Origin: Arcanobacterium sp.
GTDB lineage: Bacteria; Actinomycetota; Actinomycetes; Actinomycetales; Actinomycetaceae
Direction: 5' to 3'
Length of the DNA stretch: 43,515 nucleotides
Assembly (NCBI GenBank): GCA_022768785.1
Contig: JALELI010000020.1
Span: 1-43,515 of the forward strand
A program made the position numbers and the translations under genes. Below are positions 41,982 through 43,515 of this stretch, piece after piece. The number at the start of each line of letters is the position of its first letter. Within the stretch, counting starts at the first letter, position 1. The notes beneath the pieces were generated by a model. The model saw only the letters and a program-made list of their open reading frames with translations, was not told where the DNA came from and did no database searches.

Positions 41982-42872
41982 GTGGCAGCCATCAACGAGC
42001 CCGCACGCCGTAAAGCTTTTCATGAAGGGGACGGCATAAATCACGACCCTCGCTACGTGCGCACGCGCCTGGCATTGCGCAGCGCAATTTTCGAGTTGGC
42101 CGCCACAAAACGCGCGGAAGACATCACCGTTTCGGAGCTCACCAGCGCAGCCGGCGTCTCCCGTGGAGCTTTCTACAGCCATGCCACTTCACCTGCAGAG
42201 CTGCTCGCCAAAAGCCTCATTCACGAGATTAAGCCTTCATTTTCAGCTATTGGCTCGCTACTGAGCGAAAGCCACCACAACTACATGTTGCGCTGGCGCA
42301 GTATCTATGTGCAGCTCTTCGAGCACGTGCGGCAACACTCGGGGATCTATCAGCACATTTTTCTATCCAAACCCGAATCGATAGTGCTTGGCCATCTCTC
42401 CGCATATCTGCGTGAGGCAGTGGGAAGCTACGTGCACGAATTCGTGGGTTTTAGCGATGAGCTGGTGTCAGATCTGTGGATTTCGATGGCGATTGAGCAG
42501 CAAGTGCACAACACCATTGCGATGCTCACCTCGTGGATAGAGCTGGGAATGGAAGCTAGCCCCGAAACCGCCGTCAACACCTTTATGAGCCTGGCGCCGC
42601 CGTGGCAGTTCGCTAAGTTTGGTGACGACGGGCGGATCCGTTTGCGCCGTACCCATGCGTTGAGTGAAATGCTGGAAAACCGTGCAGTGCTGGTGGCGAA
42701 CAGCGCACTCACGCGCACCGCAGCAGCGCCCCTTCCCGCTGCTGCTCCCATTCCCGCCGCAGCGCCTCAGCAGCCTCAGCGCACTCGGCAGGCTAAACGC
42801 GCAGCTGCGTCTCAAGGCTCCCCACGCCCAGATTTAACCGATCAAACAGAGCAAAAAGAGGAGGCACCGTGA
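41982..42872 (+). CDS. TetR/AcrR-family transcriptional regulator
   Basis: A 296-residue DNA-binding protein. The N-terminal helix-turn-helix (TRLALRSAIFELAATKRAEDI and ITVSELTSAAGVSRGAFYSH) is typical of TetR proteins. A helical ligand/dimer domain runs to about residue 235. The last 60 residues are rich in Ala, Pro and Gln (TAAAPLPAAAPIPAAAP) and probably disordered, which is unusual for TetR. The start is a GTG at 41982 preceded by GGAAGGGG at short spacing. It is divergent from dmsA and coupled to the Tat gene (GTGA overlap), so a role in controlling the dms operon is a reasonable inference. The ligand is unknown. Confidence 0.88.
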   Translation: MAAINEPARRKAFHEGDGINHDPRYVRTRLALRSAIFELAATKRAEDITVSELTSAAGVSRGAFYSHATSPAELLAKSLIHEIKPSFSAIGSLLSESHHNYMLRWRSIYVQLFEHVRQHSGIYQHIFLSKPESIVLGHLSAYLREAVGSYVHEFVGFSDELVSDLWISMAIEQQVHNTIAMLTSWIELGMEASPETAVNTFMSLAPPWQFAKFGDDGRIRLRRTHALSEMLENRAVLVANSALTRTAAAPLPAAAPIPAAAPQQPQRTRQAKRAAASQGSPRPDLTDQTEQKEEAP

Positions 42873-43309
42873 GCATCTTTGGCATCAATGGCGCCGAATT
42901 TATCGTGCTACTCATCGTGGTGGTGCTCGTACTTGGCCCCTCACGCACTGCTCAAGCGCTCGTGGCGATGCAGCGCGGAGTGGCTAAAATGCGTGGCTGG
43001 AGTGCACAGCTGCGCGAACAACTCACGGAACTGCGCGAGCAAGAGGCATCTGCCGCGAACGCCGTGGCCGAAGAAACCCGCTCCCTCACTGCCGAAGCCC
43101 AGGCCGTTACAGCTGCTGCCACAGATGTGAATTCCGTGCTTCAATCTCTCGATCCCAGCTTGCTCGACCCCCGCACGATGATTAAAGAGGCTGTAGCTGA
43201 GGAGATGAAGGCCTGGATAGAAACGATGCAGCCGGCGGCCTCGAGCTCTCCCGCTGCGCCTGCGCCCCCTGCTCACAACGGCCCAGCCAGTTCCGATAAA
43301 ATAGCGTGA
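42869..43309 (+). CDS. tatB: TatA/TatB-like Sec-independent translocase component
   Basis: A 146-residue protein with one N-terminal membrane segment (FIVLLIVVVLVLGPSR, ending in the Gly-Pro hinge). An amphipathic helix follows (AQALVAMQRGVAKMRGWSAQ), then a long Ala/Glu-rich and Pro-rich tail. This is the TatB/TatA plan; the tail length and hinge resemble TatB. It would help export folded twin-arginine proteins such as DmsA. The GTG at 42869 overlaps the TetR stop, with AGAGGAGG upstream. No tatC is visible in the window. Confidence 0.82.
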   Translation: MSIFGINGAEFIVLLIVVVLVLGPSRTAQALVAMQRGVAKMRGWSAQLREQLTELREQEASAANAVAEETRSLTAEAQAVTAAATDVNSVLQSLDPSLLDPRTMIKEAVAEEMKAWIETMQPAASSSPAAPAPPAHNGPASSDKIA

Positions 43310-43320
43310 GTAGCTTGCGC

Positions 43321-43350
43321 TTACTCAGAGAAGCACGTTTACTCAGAGAA
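43321..43350 (+). repeat. 12-nt direct repeat upstream of the last gene
   Basis: TTACTCAGAGAA occurs at 43321-43332 and 43339-43350. The second copy runs into the ribosome site AAAGGA. It may be a slippage duplication. Confidence 0.6.
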
Positions 43351-43360
43351 AGGAATACTG

Positions 43361-43515
43361 ATGGCACCTCATAAAGACGATCCAGAAGTAATGGCTCGTA
43401 TGCAACGCTGGCTCACCGCTGTGAGCCACGAACTCGGCGTAAACACCGATCTCATTGAGGAGAATCAGAAGCCTTTGCTCGATCTCATCAGCGCTGTGGC
43501 ACACGGCCCGTCACG
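43361..43515 (+). CDS. Small protein, N-terminal part (DUF6457-like, molybdenum-associated?)
   Basis: 51 residues are visible before the window ends. AAAGGA lies 7 nt before the ATG. The sequence has the pattern RMQRWLTAVSHELGV...LLDLISAVAHGPS. This resembles a small actinobacterial family (DUF6457) that occurs alone or fused to MobA-type proteins and near molybdate genes. That link is from memory of the family and fits the context, but the fragment is short. Function unknown. Confidence 0.5.
   Translation, partial: MAPHKDDPEVMARMQRWLTAVSHELGVNTDLIEENQKPLLDLISAVAHGPS

Noticed and set aside
1..43515. CRISPR arrays, tRNA/rRNA genes, insertion sequences, prophage genes
   Set aside because: Scanned by eye on both strands; no regularly spaced repeats, cloverleaf-like genes, transposase motifs or terminal inverted repeats with target duplications were found.

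Overview
The window is chromosomal DNA from an actinobacterium, most likely of the Actinomycetaceae (an Arcanobacterium/Trueperella-like relative). The basis is gene content and order. The block dacB, zinc metalloprotease, tilS, hpt, ftsH with a divergent ppa is the classic actinobacterial arrangement. There is also an Ala/Pro-rich RipA-like NlpC/P60 protein, a PG_binding_4 L,D-transpeptidase, a DtxR/IdeR-type iron box, and several start codons placed for leaderless translation. Base composition is moderately GC-rich. No tRNA, rRNA, insertion sequence, prophage or CRISPR array was seen. The species assignment is inference.

Layout. 1-5.8 kb: ftsH (5' part), hpt, tilS, a DUF2342-type zincin and dacB, all leftward, with ppa divergent. 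5.9-8.6 kb: an NlpC/P60 peptidoglycan hydrolase and an alpha/beta hydrolase. 8.8-12.2 kb: methionine synthesis by direct sulfhydrylation (metX, metY), with rsmI inverted between them. 12.5-19.8 kb: a succinate-semialdehyde-type dehydrogenase, a DsrE-like protein with a structured leader, an L,D-transpeptidase, a two-CDGSH iron-sulfur protein and a membrane acyltransferase fused to an SGNH domain. 19.9-26.2 kb: a very large FAD/Fe-S oxidoreductase and the ferrous-iron operon feoA-feoB-feoC behind an IdeR-like box. 26.4-29.2 kb: pyruvate phosphate dikinase.

From 29.4 kb to the right edge the genes form one physiological unit, an anaerobic molybdoenzyme respiration island. moaC, moeA, moeB, a moaB-moaE fusion, mobA, moaD and moaA build the molybdenum cofactor. 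They sit next to an operon for a Tat-exported DMSO-reductase-family enzyme: dmsA, dmsB, dmsC, a TorD-type chaperone and a two-cluster ferredoxin-like protein with an unusual N-terminal domain. A TetR-family regulator diverges from dmsA. It is translationally coupled to a TatA/TatB-like gene, and the start of a small gene resembling a molybdenum-associated family follows. Fe-S enzymes, Fe(II) uptake, PPDK and Mo-dependent respiration together suggest a facultative anaerobe.

The points most worth checking are: (1) the dmsA control region, with a 16-bp palindrome over the -35 box and a nested stem-loop near the predicted 5' end of the transcript; (2) the His-rich linker in the MoaB-MoaE fusion; (3) the multidomain ferredoxin that ends the dms operon; (4) the Cys-rich insertion and altered G4 motif in FeoB; and (5) a recurrent leaderless promoter geometry (-10 hexamer, 6-7 nt, start codon) at six genes. 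Nothing here can be declared a new system from sequence alone.
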